Numbered from the stretch's first letter, positions 34,264-46,091 are shown. The stretch is 64,000 bases of DNA from Trichostrongylus colubriformis (GCA_963978905.1 OZ022256.1:15111863-15175862), one strand, 5' to 3'. The notes: generated by a model not told the origin, from the sequence alone. A program made the numbers and translations.

Positions 34264-34742
34264 CTGTTCACCGCTTTTAGGACCCTACGAAAAACAAAGA
34301 ACAGAACTAGCCGAAATAAACACATATTTTGGAAATGAAGAATTCACAATTTGGTGTAGCTTGATTTGAGATGATATGTTACACGCATTTCTCTGACCGA
34401 GAGAAGCCATCCCGCGCGTAAACGTCGCTCGGCGAACGCCTCAAACGCGAATTCTCAACATAGCGGTACACACCCGGCGCTTATCTCTTGCATTCCTTGC
34501 CCCTAAACTCAATCATTCTACGTTATGGAAGAATACCCTCATTTGTAATGTCCTCGACGGTTTCTGTTCTACTACTCCCATGCTTTCATGCTTGAGCACA
34601 CGACTACTACATCTGGATGATCGTGGAAGTACTTTTAAATCATGCAACGGCTTACAGAGCCAAGCAGTACTGAAGTCAGTGTTCCGGTTGCTTCAGGTCT
34701 CGTGCCGATTTACCAATCAGGAATGGGTTCAAGGCTTGGAAA
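34264..34742. other. intergenic stretch, nothing recognised
   Basis: The 63-codon ORF 34580-34771 has no recognised motif. Confidence 0.45.
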
Positions 34743-34825
34743 AGCTAACTAAATCCACAATTCGTGAATGAAGGCGGTGCTTGTTGCCTCGGCTCCACAC
34801 AGCCTTGTTTTGTTGATGGCTACAT
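34743..34825 (+). repeat. inverted repeat V, copy 1
   Basis: Matches 36455-36540 in the opposite orientation (AACTAAATCCACAATTCGTG, GGCGGTGCTTGTTGCCTCGG, CCACACAGCCTTGTTTTGTT). The type of element is unknown. Confidence 0.6.
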
Positions 34826-35869
34826 TATAATTGACATTCTGAAGCTCCATCTCGGAATGTATCTTGTTTTCTAATGACTGTTTTCTCACGTCTTCTCTTT
34901 TCTAGGTTTGAAACCATTGAGCACTTCTTTGTACGTTCTATGATTATCATTTCCAATAGGTTATTTTTGCCTCTAAAGGAGGGGGTTAAGGGAAGCACAT
35001 TGGATGGTAATTATCATAGGACTTCTTAGAAATTCGCAGAGCTAAATAGAGTTGTTATGACTCATACTATGTGTTACCGTAACCGTGCAGAAACGTCCAA
35101 CCATGGTAACCTACAGTGACTAGCCCCTTCAGATGACAAATCTCATAGTATACAAGCCACTCGTTGCCTACTGCAACTACTCAGAATCCCTCAGTTCCCC
35201 ATAAATGTACATGTATGCAGGTGAAAAACAAGGTGATGCACTTTCTTGGATTTTTGAGTTGCGTGTCACTTACTCACGGGATTGGGAATCATTCAAGATT
35301 TGGCTCGATAAGGTATTCACCCTTTCAGCGTACCCGCCAAATCCTTCCTTCGAAAACAACCTGACATGATGAACTGAAATGAGTGCAATGGCAAAGTTGC
35401 ATGACTATCTCCCAAAAGCGTTATACTCGTTACTTGACTGATTCTGAGTGAATTGTGATGAAGCACATGAGGATGAAAAGGTAGTGGTTGGACCGGAGAA
35501 ACATATAAGCCGTGGGATCTCCGAGGACCAAAATAATCTGCCTAAATTTCATTAATGGTCCTTTGAGGGCATCAAAAGGGTAAATGGGTCGATTGTTGAA
35601 TATAAAAGCGTGGGTACTTACCTTAGAAGCGCCATGGCTGGAGTAGAAAAGGAAAAAGAACTAAAGAAGCGTCCGAAAATTCGACAAACATCACTCCTTC
35701 CCTTTTATTAGTTCTTAGCAAGAACGTATTTTTGAGTCCTGTGCACAACTGTAGTTGGCGGAGCCACACCAAGCATTGGCCACTACCCCGCCCCTCGGCT
35801 ACACGTCCATCTGCATCGCGCGCAGAGCAGCTGGAAAATGCTTAAGAGCTGGAAGGCAGGAGTAAGTGG
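34826..35869. other. intergenic stretch, nothing recognised
   Basis: Short ORFs without motifs; no repeat was noted. Confidence 0.4.
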
Positions 35870-36085
35870 TTGTATCATTCACTTTAAAGTTTGATACTGA
35901 CCAGAGGACGGCTTCACCGCAAAAAACTACACGTCGAACACTTCCTAATTTCAATCGATACTGCTTCAAAGACGGTGGTAAAGGTAATTCGGTTGCATCA
36001 TCCATTCCAATCTTTGATACTGACCGCAAGATGTTTCCACCACGAAAGCTGGCACGTCAAAAACCACGTCATTTCGACCGATAGG
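35870..36085 (+). repeat. two-unit tandem duplication, ~123-bp unit, with an open frame
   Basis: The units begin near 35872 and 35995. Shared blocks include TTTGATACTGACC, a CACC-C-AAA run, ACGTC-AA-A, and a TTTC-A-CGATA end. A 72-codon frame (35866-36084) crosses both units and gives a repeated pattern FDTD(Q/R)-----P-K--R----F-R. This may be a decayed repeat protein or only a local duplication. Confidence 0.5.
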
Positions 36086-36454
36086 ACCTTAATACGATCC
36101 GATAAGTGTCATTCTGCTATCAACCTCTTTTCTCTACACTTCAGCCCTTCTTCTGCAAAGTCAACCATAGGAGGAGGGCCAGGATAAGAAAGGCGGCTTG
36201 AGCTAAATAAGAAGGACGCCTCCGCCACAACTCAGGGGCGCTTTTTTCGCTGAGATCTCGCCGCACATAGGCTTCCTAAACCCCTAGTTCTCATGAATGG
36301 CATCTTTTAGGAATTCCTTATCACCCACACTACCCCTATCACTGTCTCTAACACGATGCGATAAGTATCATTCTACTATCACGCTCATTACTATACACCT
36401 CAGTCATTCTTCGGCAAAATGAGGGATGGAAAAAATTGCCAATTACTGTATAAG
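36086..36454. other. intergenic stretch, weak internal duplication
   Basis: CGAT-CGATAAGT-TCATTCT-CTATCA occurs near 36096 and again near 36355. No gene was seen. Confidence 0.4.
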
Positions 36455-36540
36455 CATCAACAAAACGAGGCTGTGTGAAGCCGAAGCAACAGGCGCCGCC
36501 CCTATTCACGAATGATGGATTTAGCTAGCGCTATCAAGTC
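36455..36540 (-). repeat. inverted repeat V, copy 2
   Basis: Opposite-orientation partner of 34743-34825. Confidence 0.58.
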
Positions 36541-37196
36541 TTTTGCGGATTTCTAATTCACGGACTACAATAAGAAAGGCGACAAATGTCCAGAAGGAAG
36601 AGTTACCCAGCTTGGGGCACGCTCTTCACAAAAAATTCTGCCGCAGAAAGTCTCCCTAGGGCCTAAGCTTTTATTTGAATGAGTCTATTGAGGAATCCCT
36701 CACTATACGTACCACCTCCGTCACTGTCATCAAAGCACTTTTTAACGTGAGTTGCGAGACCTAGACGTACAAATCCTGAGAGAATGCCTTCTACACTCAT
36801 AAATCATCACTTTACCCTTCCTGCTTCCTTTAATGAATAGGCATCAAAAAATGTGTTAAGCTGGCAGTCGCTACGCACAGTTACATTAACAGCGTTTATA
36901 AACACATTAATAAACAAGTAAGATGCTGTCAAATTCACAACTTTTATCCCAGGATTCGAGCAATTACATCACTCGTGACAAACGATGAGATTCACTTTGT
37001 TAGGGAACAGTTGGATCGTATGCCAGGGGAGTCCAGTTGATAAAGGTTTGAATGGGAGTCGACGTTGTAGAGGCGAAGCGATATTCGAGAAAATAAGCAA
37101 GAAAATCATTTGACTTTGATAACTTCGCCCCCTACTCGAAATTTTAGAAGACTGCTTCCCGTTGAAACGCACCTACATAATTTCAATTTCTGAGCC
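36541..37196. other. intergenic stretch, nothing recognised
   Basis: No ORF with a motif and no repeat was noted. Confidence 0.42.
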
Positions 37197-37545
37197 CTGC
37201 AGATACCAATACTCTTTTCCATTTCGAGAAACCACTGGGCACCGTGCCAACAATTTACATGTAGATGAAGTACGTGCACAAGACCTTGACGTCAATATTG
37301 AATTATCTAACGTTCCACGAAATACCAACTCAGGAATAATTAGATCGCTAGACCTACTTAACTTGACTGCAGACGTAGTTTATAGAATCAAAGGTCGCAT
37401 AATTACTGGAACTACTGACTCATGCATTCGCCCACATATCTACGACTATTGTGATGTTTCCGCTTCCAATGTACATACTTCATCGCTACGCTTTTTTAGC
37501 TACCACTTCTTCTCTTTGCCAACCCTTCTACCAACTCGGCGATAG
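37197..37545 (+). CDS. unrecognised exon-like ORF after a CTGCAG acceptor
   Basis: An open frame runs through 37162-37545. The likely exon start is after TGAGCCCTGCAG (about 37203), giving YQYSFPFRETTGHRANNLHV onward, and then a hydrophilic-to-mixed stretch with LDLLNLTADVVYRIKGRIIT and three cysteines. No signal peptide or family motif is seen, and no donor before the stop is obvious. Codon-like composition is moderate. It could be a terminal exon or chance. Confidence 0.22.
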
Positions 37546-37667
37546 AGTGTTGTGAGCGGTGCCGTTTGCCCTCGCATGATTCAAAGATCGAGTTCTGTGT
37601 TGATGTCCACGCGAGTCTTTCAAGCCTTCCGATTTTCTGAAGTTCATAATAATAATGTAAGGTGAGG

Positions 37668-37945
37668 CGGTGGTGGTGCAGTGATAGGTAGCGCGCATTC
37701 CCATTTTCATGGGTGCGAAGATCAAATCTCTCATGTCCGTCCAGGCTAACTAAGCTTTCCATCCCTCCGGGATAGGTGAATTGAGGACAGACTCGTTTGA
37801 GAGGATAAGAGCACTGACTTGCGCATCTGCTGAGCCTGGCGAGCCATTGCATAGGCCAAACTGCATTCACCTGTCACCACGATTCTGGCATTCACCTGTC
37901 ACCACGATTCTGAATGGAACCAGAATGCGCGGCGCATTTCGAGAA
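37668..37945 (+). repeat. SINE-like repeat, copy 3
   Basis: Starts GGTGGTGGTGCAGTGATAGG with TAGCGCGCATTCCC, then TCCGTCCAGGCTAACTAAGC, GACTCGTTTGAGAGGATAAG and GCACTGACTTGCGCATCTGC. The 3' end has CACCTGTCACCACGATTCTG duplicated in tandem (about 37868-37914), then AATGGAACCAGAATGCGCGG. The tandem duplication of the 3' block is specific to this copy. Confidence 0.72.
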
Positions 37946-38230
37946 GGGTTGATCTATGTCAGAAACTTTATCTTTTAATGCTATATTTACTGTTACGCAG
38001 AACCTACAATACCGCTATCCGCGTAAATCGTCGCACCGTCATAAATCGGTTAAAAGTGAATAAAATGGAATGATCTTAGGAGCATCGAATTTGCATCGAT
38101 GCGGCGCGATCAAAAATGTATAAAATATTGGATTTGATAAGTAACAGTCTCAAAATCTCAAAAAGATAAGTAATATGGTTGTTTGGATGTTTCAGCTTCA
38201 ACCAAGATTGTTAATCACTTTTATTTCCGA

Positions 38231-38260
38231 CTGACGTTTCGGCGTCGTCGCCTTCTTCAC
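38231..38260 (-). ncRNA. hammerhead-ribozyme-like core remnant
   Basis: On the minus strand: GTGAAGA, a 4-bp stem GGCG/CGCC, then GAAACGTCAG. The hammerhead core is CUGANGA - stem II - GAAA. Here the first core C is G, so it is probably inactive. Similar runs lie at 58268-58306 and 40758-40797. Penelope-like retroelements are known to carry hammerhead motifs with a GAAACGTC run. Confidence 0.4.
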
Positions 38261-39475
38261 TTACATGGTAGATAAGTAATAGTCTCAAACCGCACGCAAA
38301 AACGCGTTTTTGCGTTTTTCGGCATAGATCGATTGATTACTGGGTTTTTATCGGACTTCTATACATTTTCGGAATCAGCTGGTCGAGTTCTAGAATAAAG
38401 CAGTACATGTTCTTGATTTCTTGAGCTCGACACTAGGCCATTTTTCACATTCTGAGAAGTTTGATGGAAACTTTCTTCAGGACCTGATAAGCTGGCGATA
38501 GAATCTTTTCACATTTTTGATCTAAGCTCACAGATGTAGAGGAATTTTCGAGTTTCTGTCATTTCAGATCAGTCCCCGTTCCTTGGTGCGGATCCACACA
38601 GCGCTCCAGGTTATGCACTGTGAAAAACCATCGCTCTACTCATTTTTAGCCACAGATTCCCCAATGAAATGTACGCCGCTTGATTCCCCAAGAAACATGC
38701 TATCGAATGATATATAAGAATTTTGGTAGTGATGAATTTGTTATTTTTCTCATGCTCGAGACCCTCTCATCATATATTCACCAACTTTACAGCCGCTTCA
38801 ATTCTTTCCCCTCACGTTCACCACTAAAAAACCGGAACTCATTCGAAGGTTGCGAAGGAGGTGATAGACATAGGACGTCATCAGCTGACAATTGAATTGA
38901 TGAAATGGCAATTGAACTTTATTGAGAAAAAGTAAGGTGCCCGATGCTTTGTGCTAAAAATGAAAACGCTGTGCTTCGGATTGCATAAGGTATCCTACCC
39001 ACATTGCGCCAATTCCTGGAACTGGAAGTTAGACAGGACGCCATTTATTTCCAGGATGCAAGCAGTCTTCAAAACTCTCAAGTGTATAATATGATGCCAT
39101 ATTTTTCTCTCAAGGTTAATTTTTTTTGAAAATCGATATAAACTCGTCTTAAATTACTCAAGAAAATTTAATTATGATATCGCTACCTTGAGCTCACTTT
39201 ATTTCTTTTTTGAGCACACGGAAAACGCGGCAGGGCCGTGACGATCGCTGATAACATCTGCTTTTATATAAAGGCGGGGTTATGGAGAAAGGGGAGGGAT
39301 CACAATCTTTTGACGGCCCAAGAGTTCCAGTCATCGGTTCCTCAGGGGAAATCCCTACAAATCGTTTCCCCATGTGAGCTGTTGGCCACCCTCTTTGATT
39401 CAGCCGCGCATTAAAATTTGAATAAGTAAAATCGCTTTCATACAACGAACCCGCTCTCTACTTTAGCAGGAAGTT
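38261..39475. other. intergenic stretch, no gene supported
   Basis: The 83-codon minus ORF 39194-39445 (with RGWPTAHMGKRFVGISPEEP) is Pro/Ser-rich with no recognised family. Nothing else was noted. Confidence 0.42.
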
Positions 39476-39519
39476 ATCAGTCTGCTAACAATAAGCCAGC
39501 GTGTTGTTAGCAGACTGAT
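39476..39519. repeat. perfect 16-bp inverted repeat with 12-base loop
   Basis: ATCAGTCTGCTAACAA and TTGTTAGCAGACTGAT are exact inverse copies. The stem is too short for a typical miRNA precursor. It may be the relic of a foldback element or a transcribed hairpin. Confidence 0.7.
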
Positions 39520-40640
39520 CACGGTGTTCCACCGCATTCACGTTTTGTTTTCACCATAGCGCTCTCCTATTGAATTATCACTTGAAATGGTATGTGTGGC
39601 TCATGCCAAGATTCGATGACGGAGCTAGGAACTGGATTTTGAGTCCATCTGCGTGACTCTGTGTCAGTCATCATCACTGCCTCTCCGCAACGCCCCACTT
39701 TTCGATCCCCTGATAAACTCCTTTCTATAAATGCGACCTGGCAACAGGGATACGCTGTATCTTTCTCTTCTTACCGCTGAGTATCCTTCGTAATCATTTA
39801 CTATTAAAACTCTGCACAGAGGTTCTCCAAAAGAACCGATGTTACTAAGCCTGAGAGCTCCAGTCAGTATAGATGACGTCTCATTCTTTTACTCCCCCAC
39901 AACGATGGCATATGACAAACATTTTATCCTCTTCACTACCCATACCATTCTTCATGGTGCCTTCAACACCTTGTTTGGCTCACAGAAAATTTTTGTCCTT
40001 TTTCCGAAATGCATCGCGATAGAGTTCTATCCACCTAATTCTCTGGACAAATGACAATCGTTAGCATACCACACTTGGGACAGCCAAAGCGTTCTTTCCA
40101 AGGATTTGACCTTTCGAATGGCATCTGGCGTACTCAGAGCAGACCCGAATTGGAATAAGTGATTGTGATGCTGAAACTGTAATTCGAATTGAAGCGTGTG
40201 TAATCTCTACAGATTATTCACTTTGGGTCCATACTACGGATAGGCCATTCGATTGCATCCAGCAAAAAACTCGGCTTGAAGACGCTCCGCGACGATGGCA
40301 CGCGGGTTCACTTCGTGGTCTTGACCCGCTGTTTCTTTAGTGGTTCCTTCAAAGCTCATGTTCTGGATTCTGATCGCTTTTTAAATTGGAACATGTGCAG
40401 AAATCGTACGAGCTGTAAGTGGAAAATACAGAAGTATCCTAAATGAAAATTTTCATTTTGGGCTGCTTGTCCTGCTTAGTGGAAGAGTCTCTCTAGTTTT
40501 CTCGGAACTCGCATGTGAGTATAAATGATGCGGGCTTTCTGCTTGATACTGACGCCTTTTTTACCAAACTTAACAGTATTCGTTCATTTTGATATTGTGC
40601 TGTTCCGAAGTATCATGATTATCTAAATGTTTAGCAACAA
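39520..40640. other. intergenic stretch, nothing recognised
   Basis: The 71-codon ORF 39839-40054 has no motif. No repeat was noted. Confidence 0.42.
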
Positions 40641-40864
40641 TTGAGACTACAAAATATTTATTCAAAAAACTCAAAAGACCCCTCAAAACTCTCGAAAGTT
40701 TTTTGGAATACTTATTGCGTATATCATGTAATTTTGCTAACCTCCACAGTTTCAGGCCTGAAGAAGGTGTTAAACACCGAAATATCGCAAAACTATCCCA
40801 AAAAAACTTTCGAGACTTTTAAGGGGTCTCTTGAGTTTTTTGCATGAATATTTTGAAGTCTCAA
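40641..40864. mobile_element. MITE, 224 bp, with a hammerhead-like centre
   Basis: Ends TTGAGACTACAAAATATTTA and its near inverse ATGAATATTTTGAAGTCTCAA. The arms extend for about 65 bp (ACTCAAAAGACCCCTCAAAA against TTAAGGGGTCTCTTGAGTTT). The unpaired middle holds CTGAAGA..GAAA (40758-40782). It ends five bases before the Tc1-like copy at 40870. Confidence 0.78.
40758..40797 (+). ncRNA. hammerhead-ribozyme-like core motif
   Basis: CTGAAGA, a 5-bp stem GGTGT/ACACC, GAAA, then a weak ATA/TAT stem and ATC. The CUGANGA and GAAA core boxes are intact. Stem I between the flanks (GGC before, CC after) is not convincing, so activity is doubtful. Confidence 0.4.
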
Positions 40865-40869
40865 ACGTG

Positions 40870-41574
40870 TAGAAGGGGGCCAAAAGAAGCAGTTGCTTCT
40901 TCACTTTCAACATTATATCAGTCAAACTTCAGTAGACTCTAACGAGGTATTTCCATCCCCAAATTTGAGAACAAACGTCACTCAATCTCCATACTCAGTG
41001 ACAGCCTTCTGGACGAGCAGGAACGGGAGCTTCATTTGAGTGAGCATGATGTGTCACCTCAACACGGCTCAATCCGAGATTTCGTCACTCTCGTTCACAA
41101 CCTTGCTAAAGTCCTTCCACTCAGGGTACCTAAGGGGATTCATACTGGTTGATGTTCTTGAACAATCCGTTTTTTCCACGTTCCTAGCGCTCTCCGTTTC
41201 CAAGAACCAGAACGTGCCGTTACCACTGAGACCATTCTGGAGGTGAGGCTTTGTCCAAGCAGCGAGAGCTTTGTGACTTCTATAAAAAGGGTCATCTTCC
41301 AGAAGCTTTCCACGAGAAAGCTACCACGAAAGGTGGCTCTACTCTTTTAGGGGACCTTAATGCCCTAGATGCTGTATAGCCCTAGCCCGACTGTGCCATC
41401 TGAAGGCTCCATATTTTTATGACGGTGGAAGTAATGAGCCACAAACTGTTCCTACTTTTAGGGTAACACTCCAGAATATTTTGCTTCAACACTTATATCC
41501 CTTTCGTTACCCTCGTGCCTTGTACACTTGCCGGATCAAAGGAACAAAAATGCTCTTTTTTGGCAACCCCCGTA
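40870..41574. mobile_element. Tc1-like non-autonomous DNA element, copy 3
   Basis: Matches 30669-31398 through its length, with ends AGAAGGGGGCCAAAAG at left and CTTTTTTGGCAACCCCCGTA at right, and TA at both edges. It is somewhat shorter (about 705 bp) and diverged. Confidence 0.76.
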
Positions 41575-42084
41575 ATTTAAGTGAATGGAATCCAGATTCG
41601 TCCCTTTTTATTTCGAACTGCGATTTCCATCGCACAATTAACAAAATTTACTTTTTACCGCATTTATTGCACACCCTGCATATATCCCACTTACTGGATC
41701 TCGTCCAATGTCTCAGTGTTGGGTAATGCATTTACTCGTTGTTGTAATGAGTATGTTAACGTCGATTATCGTTATGAAAGTCACGAGAATAACCAAAAGT
41801 CCATTCAATTCACCTCACAACCCACCCAATTATCGAGCATACCTTTCGGATCGAAAGCTCACAATCCTTCTCTCCACGTTCTAATGGCTAGAAGCGTAAC
41901 AATAGAAAGAGTGTGGCTGGAGCTTTGGGTAGGTGGAGTGCCTTTGAACGGATTTCCACCAGGTGCAATGTTCTCGAAGGGCTAAGTCGCTTAGGATAGC
42001 ACGCACAGCGCATGATATATCGTCACCCAGCAGGCAACGGTTATGCGTCCAGCCATTACCATTTTATGGTTTCCATTCATATTT
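41575..42084. other. intergenic stretch, no gene supported
   Basis: A 134-codon ORF (41581-41985) starts at the Tc1-like element's edge. It has no family motif or splice context I trust. Confidence 0.42.
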
Positions 42085-42090
42085 ATGTAT

Positions 42091-42129
<39 letters not shown>

Positions 42130-42131
42130 TA
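42085..42131. repeat. (TTTA)n microsatellite, tail of the LINE
   Basis: About eleven units of TTTA (AAAT on the minus strand). It stands at the 3' end of the minus-strand LINE remnant, the position of the short tandem tail in CR1/RTE-type elements. Confidence 0.85.
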
Positions 42132-43080
42132 TTATTGGCACATAGTGCGCTTAACATCCAGCAACAGCAGTATAATTAGAAAATCAAAAACTAAGGCACA
42201 AAACACATTTAAGCAACATAATGCACACAAGTGGGAATCTCTTGTGGTTGAAATTGCTAAAAAATCTTCGATACGAAGTGAGGCAAGTGAATCGACTTTA
42301 CTCAATTTGCTTTTAAAAGAATGGGTATTTGGCGCCTCTTGCAAATCGGCTGGCAACATTTGAAGCCATCTAGCTCCTCGAAAAAAAAAATTGCGAATTG
42401 AGAGCCTTCACTTCACTCGATGATTTTTGTTCAGTTTAGGACACTGCAAAGATATGGAGTGGTGCGACCCCTCTTAGGCCTGAATACCTAAAAATTGCCT
42501 GGCTTCAACTTGAGTTTGCCTTTCAATATCTTGAAGCAGAACACAACTTCATTAAATACCCTCCTATACGGTAATGACTTGATTTTGAAGCGATGTAATC
42601 GGTCCTCATAATCAGGTAGACAACGCGATGTGGCATGGCGTTTAGATCGATGTAGCAAGAATTTAGTGAAGGTTTGCTGAACTTTCTCAATTCTAGCCTG
42701 TAGTTTCTTGCTATGAGGGCTCCATATGTATGTATCTGCTAGCCATCTTCAAGGATAGGAACAACATTTGCTTTATAGAGTTCTAATAAATAGAAGCTTC
42801 ATTGTGATGAATGTTCCTAGTTATCGTGAAAAGGGTGGTAGAAGCTTTTCGAATCATAATGTCTATATGGCGCGTAAAGTCGAGATCGCGGTTGGTAAGG
42901 AACCTCAAATCACCACTTCATGAGAGGTACCAACAGTAATGTTTTGAAGGGGGCATGGTACCGTCCCAGCTTTCCCAAGATGAAGTACCGATGTCTGTTA
43001 TATCATGACCTCTATTACTATCATCAAGAAGGTATTTTTGTATTTCACTACGAATATTATCTGCCTGCAGCGCCATGAGT
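42085..43080 (-). mobile_element. non-LTR retrotransposon (CR1/Jockey-like), 5'-truncated
   Basis: Minus-strand frames read, in order, VLHLGKAGTVPCP (the reverse-transcriptase KC-VLHLGK block), then NRDLDFTRHIDIMIRKASTT, a region with IPLLEL-YKANVVPILED (the LY---V-P-LEY block), QKLQARIEKVQQTFTKFLLH (E-VQR-FT---L), YEDRLHRFKIKSLPYRRVFN (Y--RL----L-SL--RR), and FCFKILKGKL. This is the C-terminal third of the reverse transcriptase of LINE-type elements. Several frameshifts and stops separate the blocks. The catalytic FADD block and the endonuclease are missing, so only the 3' end was copied. It ends in (TTTA)n. Confidence 0.86.
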
Positions 43081-45711
43081 GAGAGCTATTCGAACCGTGT
43101 TTGAATGGGTTCCAAGCCATTTGCTGCTTAGAATAGCACGCAAAACATGGTCATTCCTTTAGGATCATACCATACGGTGTTCCTAGCTAAAATCAGAATA
43201 ATGATCTCTCATCATACGAAGCATTTTTTCAAAATATACCCCCACCCCCTCCTTCTCCACATGAACCGCTCGCTGTCTGTGCCTGAATTGGGTGGTCCAC
43301 AATTTCTTCGAAAATGAACAGATGTCAAAAACTCTTGAAGGAATATTTTTTGATTGACCGAGACATCCCAGTATAAAATGTGATCTCCCAACTTTCCTAC
43401 CCAAAATACGACCCTTTTCCTCTACTCGTCGGCTCTTAGCTACGCATGGTGGCAAGTGCCACTGCTTTCAGTAACATGAAGGATGGAGAACCGGTGATCA
43501 CTTCGGTGAACAAGCTTTCCATCCTACAAACAGGGTGTAGCGGGAGTCGAAGATTTTACGACAGGGGGGTAGAGTTTGAAGCGCGGAGAGGGGTTCGTAA
43601 TTGCAGAGATAAGCAATGGTCCCAGGCTATGTACATGATGAATTGAAGGTGCCATTGACTGTCCCGGTTATGTAAGAAAATATGATTGAATTTGAATGGT
43701 CAACAAAAAAATACAGTATTAAGATACTTAGTACTACTCTGGAATCTACAATAGTGACTGATCTATGGAGTCTATGTATATTTTGAAAGAGGAATCGTAT
43801 TTGGATCCCTGTTGAGGGGATAAGGTAGTCGTACTGAATTGTTCATTTTCCTCGACTCCTGGGTGTGGCCTGTCTACGAGGGGTTCATGATCGTTTTGAG
43901 TGAAGACACTGTCTTCGGGCCCTTGTACTTCATTGAAAAGGTAGGCTCGCTCATGAGTATTCTCAATGAAAGTAGATTATGTAGAAGATCCCAAGAAAGA
44001 CCTACACCAGATGCTTTAAACCTTTATCTTTTTTACCTGACTACCATGTTTAGTTTCTTTGTTTCGTTCCCCGTGCCTACTTGGAATGGCTTAAACTCCT
44101 CCTTATTTTCCTTGCAACTCCGCAGAGACTCTTCTGCTAATCCTTTAGCCTCTGCAAAAAAAAGGAGTGAGCCCCATAATAGAACTGTTGACGTCACTAT
44201 GGCGCACTTTCACATGCGGCAGGTTTCACCTCTTTCTTCTGTCGGGGGTCCTGCACAGTTATGTGATGAATACATAGCACACGATAGGTTAGATCAAGAA
44301 TGGGTTCACAAGCCCTCGGAGAGGTCGTACTTCAGGTTGTAAAGTGAGGAGTCCTTTCTTTCTGGAAATTGTTCGAATATTCCCCCAACGACCACCTCTT
44401 TTTAAATAGGTTCCGATATGATGAGATGATGCCTGAAAAAGGTCGTTAATCTATAATCAGTCCTGATCGCAATAATATGATTACCATTTGACGAGCTTTT
44501 TTAAGGGAAACACTTTGAGTATAGAAACAGATAGCCACGGAATCGTCATGGAGGAGGGAATATGGCATTTTTTAATAGATTGAATCGATGTTAGCATTGA
44601 CCCTACAATCTATCGAGCAGGAAGAATCTTTGATCACTATGGGAAGGTAAGCACCTCATCGGCGTTTTCGTTGGAAAATCTTAGGTCAGCATGTTTCTCA
44701 ATCACTTTTACTCTAACTCTACGTATTTATCTCTGTTCCCTACAATTAGTAGTAGGGGGTGCTTGTTCCAGAGCTACATACATATACATATAACCTATTG
44801 CGCATGCACTTTAATACATTTTCAGTATATTATTGTATGGGAAATTTTATTAAAGCACTGGTAATAGAAAACTTTTGTCCGTTTCGCAGCTTACTTCAGC
44901 TCAGCCGGCATTGGAGATTTTTTTCGGCTTAAACAAGGCTTTTGGAGGAAGGGGTTAGCTGATGCACAAGCAGTGTTTCTTGTCCCGTCTGTATAAGATT
45001 CACCAGCCATAGGTGATTGAAGACATGTTCAAAAAGTATTAGGTTAAGGGGATTTTGCAGAACGACTGCGACCCGTTCCTATAAAAAATAGATTCCGACA
45101 GTTCGACCTCCGTTTCTATGACATATTGCTGGTATACTAAATTTGTGCCGTTAACAATCACAGCTTTGCTAACTTGTATACAATGGTTAACGACGTTTTC
45201 AGAGACCATCTGATCACTGTGTCTCTTTAAAAACTATCAAAAACAGGTAGTTCAAAGGATTTTTTGAGCAAGTTCTCCATATAACCCCCCCCCCCCTTGA
45301 GAATGCCCCAGCCGTAGGTTGCTTGCCCTCGCTTGGAGGGCAACCTCGGTCCAAACCTGCTTCAAAATAAAGACATGTTACTGTTCAACATAAAACATGT
45401 TCATTTCAGACACATCCACAAGAGGATGCCCCCCTCGTTTCCTCCGCATTTGCATACCGCCCAGCACTCACACAGCTTCCTTATTAGGATCCCTTAACGT
45501 CACAGTGTTGCTGTAATTCGTTTACTCAGTGTGCAGTCCTTAGAAATTCATTTAACACAATTTGCCCAGAAAGTTGGAAGGTTGCTTCATCGACTGATTT
45601 CACAAAAAGCGGCATGCGGCATGTGACGTACAAGAGTCAAATGTGGTTGGGTCTCAAAACGAATACCATGTCTTGCGCCTTATTTGAGGCTTTTGGGCGC
45701 GTTAGGCCGCT
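43081..45711. other. intergenic stretch, no gene supported
   Basis: Holds the second-longest uninterrupted ORF of the window (43839-44342, 167 codons). It has a short hydrophobic run (TMFSFFVSFPV) and no family motif. A C run of 13 lies at about 45285-45297. I see no supporting splice signals. Confidence 0.42.
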
Positions 45712-46091
45712 TTTACCGAGTCAAATTGGTAAACAAATTGGTAACGTCAAACTACCGCAACCATTTGCCCGCCGCCGACGACGGTGTTCATAGATAATGC
45801 GCAGCGTTTGCAAAATTCTTGACCCAATCACACTACAACATGGTGATTGTGGCCGCTTCGAATCTTGGCGCTGTGCCAATATGATAATCGTGGCCGCTTC
45901 GTGTATTGGCGCAGCGCCAAGATTCGAAGCGGCCACAATCACCATACTGTAGTGTGATTGGGTCAAGAATTTCGCAAACGCTGCGCATTATCTAAGGACG
46001 CCGTCGTCGGCGGCAGGCAAATGGTTGCGGTAGTTTGACGCCGTCACCGCCAGTGACGGCGTCGGTGCGCAAAGTATGAAAGCGGCTTTAA
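45712..46091. mobile_element. 380-bp foldback MITE, GGCCGC-end family
   Basis: The element folds on a centre near 45895. Left TTAGGCCGCTTTTACCGAGT and right AAGTATGAAAGCGGCTTTAA are the outer ends. ACTACCGCAACCATTTGCC, GACGACGG, AAATTCTTGACCCAATCACA and GGTGATTGTGGCCGCTTCGA recur in inverse on the other side. The left arm has a small duplication (AAATTGGTAA twice). The right arm carries an extra CCGTCACCGCCAGTGACGG sub-palindrome, missing from the left arm. Confidence 0.85.

Noticed and set aside
43839..44342. 167-codon ORF, plus strand
   Set aside because: No recognisable motif, no acceptor or start context of note, and a length that can arise by chance in 64 kb. Left as unassigned.
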